DNA from: Rhynchopus sp. YZ270_cl-10
Lineage: Eukaryota > Euglenozoa > Diplonemea > Diplonemida > Diplonemidae
DNA: 64,000 bases
Reading direction: 5' to 3'
NCBI GenBank assembly: GCA_964035575.1
Contig: OZ037841.1
Location: 1-64,000 of the forward strand
The number at the start of each line of letters is the position of its first letter. Position 1 is the stretch's first letter. The notes beneath the pieces are model-generated. The model saw only the letters and a program-made list of their open reading frames with translations. It was not told where the DNA came from and searched no databases. Both the position numbers and the translations under genes were made by a program. Of the stretch, positions 62,401 through 64,000 are shown piece after piece.

Positions 62401-62720
62401 CTGCGGGTCTGCGGGTCTGCGGGTCGGCGGGTCTGCGGGTGTGGTGTGTGTGGGTGTGGCGGGTCTGCGGGTCTGCGGGTCTGCGGGTCTGCGGGTCTGC
62501 GGGTCGGCGGGTCTGCGGGTGTGGTGTGTGTGGGTGTGGCGGGTCTGCGGGTCTGCGGGTCTGCGGGTCTGCGGGTCTGCGGGTCTGCGGGTCTGCGGGT
62601 CTGCGGGTCTGCGGGTCTGCGGGTCTGCGGGTCTGCGGGTCTGCGGGTCTGCGGGTCTGCGGGTCTGCGGGTCTGCGGGTCTGCGGGTCTGCGGGTCTGC
62701 GGGTCTGCGGGTCTGCGGGT
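59418..62720 (+). repeat. (GCGGGTCT)n satellite, D2 copy
   Basis: 3.3 kb with the same 24-bp GT-rich interruption. Blocks containing GCGGGTCAGCGGGT and GCGGGTCGGCGGGT variants recur, showing internal block duplication. The array passes directly into the decamer array at 62721. Confidence 0.97.
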
Positions 62721-63325
62721 ATGATGGCAAAACATGGCAAATGATGGCAAATCATGGCAAATCATGGCAAATCCTGGCAAAACAATGCAAATGATGGCAA
62801 ATCCTGGCAAATGATGGCAAATGATGGCAAATGATGGCAAATCATGGCAAAACATGGCAAATCATGGCAAATCATGGTAAATCCCAAGTTAGCCATAAAA
62901 CTGATATCCAAAAAATATTTACAATGTTCGGAAATTTTGAACAGTATTTATGTGGGGTGGTTTTTGGGCCCAAAATTTCAACACAGTGTCTCCACTGGGG
63001 AAATTGCGTCAATTTAAGTGGGATAAGTGCTATGTGGCGAAAAAAATCGAAAATTTTGAAATTTGTTCACTACAGTGGGAAAATAGTGCAAATCATGGCA
63101 AATCATGGCAAAGCATGGCAAATCATGGCAAATCATGGCAAATGATGGCAAATCATGGCAAATCATGGCAAATGATGGCAAATGATGGCAAATGATGGCA
63201 AATCATGGCAAATTATGGCAAATGATGGCAAATCATGGCAAATGATGGGAAATCATGGCAAATGATGGCAAATCATGGCAAAGCATGGCAAATGATGGCA
63301 AATCCTGGCAAATGATGGGAAATCA
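62721..63325 (+). repeat. 10-bp GGCAAATNAT array, D2 copy
   Basis: Shorter version of 55141-57042 with a single 214-bp insert at 62875-63090. Its right-hand end is base-for-base like the end of the D1 array. Confidence 0.96.
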
Positions 63326-63787
63326 TTGACACTCCGTGACACTTTTCAGAACACTTCTGATACTGATGCCCCTGAAGTTGTAGAGACCTCAGTCGCTGGA
63401 GTGAATACGCTTCTACCCGATGTGAGCAGCTTGCAGGCTACTCACAAAAATATTCTTGGGGATCACATTGCAATGGTGGTGGTGATGGAGTACCAGAAGA
63501 GGGGTCTGCCTCATGCTAATGCAATTCTTTGGAACAACAACAGAACATCACCGAAGAATCCTTTAAATGTGGGTCACATCGTACAACTCCCTGGACCAGC
63601 ACACCCAAACCTCTACAAAGCTTTCAGTCAGTATCTGATGAACAACAGGTGGATGGTTCATTACAATCTTCTCCTGAAATATCGGCGCCACAGAAACAAT
63701 GAGGAAGTGCGCGGGGTCCTTGTTGTTAAGTATTTGTTTAAATACTTATTCAAGGGTGAGCCTGTGACAGGTCTATTGATGCAATGA
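63326..63787 (+). CDS. Miniature Rep fragment with altered HUH motif (D2)
   Basis: Identical in translation to 57043-57504, including LPHANAILW, the in-frame loss of the Cys-rich stretch and the retained KYLFKYLFKG. Identity shows the changes pre-date the D duplication. Confidence 0.6.
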   Translation: MTLRDTFQNTSDTDAPEVVETSVAGVNTLLPDVSSLQATHKNILGDHIAMVVVMEYQKRGLPHANAILWNNNRTSPKNPLNVGHIVQLPGPAHPNLYKAFSQYLMNNRWMVHYNLLLKYRRHRNNEEVRGVLVVKYLFKYLFKGEPVTGLLMQ

Positions 63788-64000
63788 TTTGTGTGGTAGA
63801 GTTGTGAACATTAAGGATAAAATAAGAAAACAAATAAAAAATAGCGATAAGTGGGGAGATGTCTTTGTGGGCTTGCGGGTTTGCGGGTTTTTTTGTCTCA
63901 GTTAATTTTTGTTTTTGCAAAGGAAATCTCTTGTGATGAAGAAAACATTATTTTTGGGGAGTTTGTTGTTAATTGCATAAAAAGAAAAGAAAAAAAGAAA
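63788..64000 (+). other. Start of D2 3' non-coding region
   Basis: Matches 57505-57717, including the short GCGGGTTT remnant and the ATCTCTTGTGATGAAGAAAA phrase. Continues beyond the window. Confidence 0.7.

Larger units (their letters stand above)
59163..64000 (+). mobile_element. Tandem unit D2, partial at window edge
   Basis: Repeats D1 in order: octamer array, 48-bp spacer, GCGGGTCT array, decamer array with one 214-bp insert, mini-Rep and the start of the 3' region. Array lengths differ from D1 but the unique parts look identical, indicating recent duplication. Confidence 0.6.

Noticed and set aside
51014-62855. Thousand-residue Arg/Pro/Asp/Thr/His or Cys/Gly/Ser/Ala repeat ORFs on both strands
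   Set aside because: Same reason: the GCGGGTCT satellite is open in all six frames. Alternative frames are equally long and none has non-repeat homology.

Overview
The window is eukaryotic and almost entirely mobile or repetitive DNA. The coding sequences contain short introns (44 to 77 nt) with GTATGT donors and AG acceptors, and every real gene belongs to, or descends from, Helitron2/Helentron-type rolling-circle DNA transposons. I cannot name the species. Short introns, AT-rich spacers and octamer satellites would fit a protist or an early-diverging fungus, but nothing here is diagnostic. I see no rRNA gene, no convincing tRNA gene, no CRISPR array and no ordinary host housekeeping gene.

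Layout. 1-160 is a (CCCCATA)n block oriented like the C-rich strand of a left chromosome end. From 1190 to about 34.5 kb there is a head-to-tail chain of Helitron units on the minus strand, labelled here A0, A1, B0, B1, B2 and B3. Another unit, C, lies at 40.4-51.0 kb. Consecutive units are joined by arrays of the octamer GCGGGTTT, from 2 to about 232 copies, always between the same element end sequences. B2 (21.9-32.2 kb) and C are the near-complete autonomous copies. A1 is interrupted by 200 N and looks chimeric. A0 and B0 are non-autonomous. B1 and B3 carry only an OTU protease gene. 34.5-40.4 kb is a breakpoint region: a GC-rich reverse-transcriptase fragment, a 172-bp satellite, two tandem diverged Helitron remnants in the opposite orientation, and a (GGAGCTAA)n array. 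51.0-64.0 kb is a second type of tandem unit (D) on the plus strand: octamer array, 3-4 kb of (GCGGGTCT)n with a higher-order interruption, a 10-bp GGCAAATNAT array, a shrunken Rep fragment with an altered HUH motif, and (in D1) a tyrosine-recombinase-like ORF.

How the genes work together. The large gene encodes Cys/His zinc fingers, an HUH Rep nuclease with a two-tyrosine motif and a PIF1-like helicase. Three phase-2 introns at its 3' end join it in frame to an OTU cysteine protease. In B2 and C (and in A1, across the gap) the 5' side carries a second, separately spliced gene. It encodes a coiled coil, a basic stretch and an atypical C2H2 finger, which I do not recognise as a standard Helitron component. 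Non-coding 3' regions share a 19-bp palindrome, a double stem-loop, a CTTCATCACAAGAGA box and a 349-bp tandem repeat. All functional statements are inferred from motifs. Near-identity of several blocks plus the N gap means some of the arrangement may be an assembly effect.
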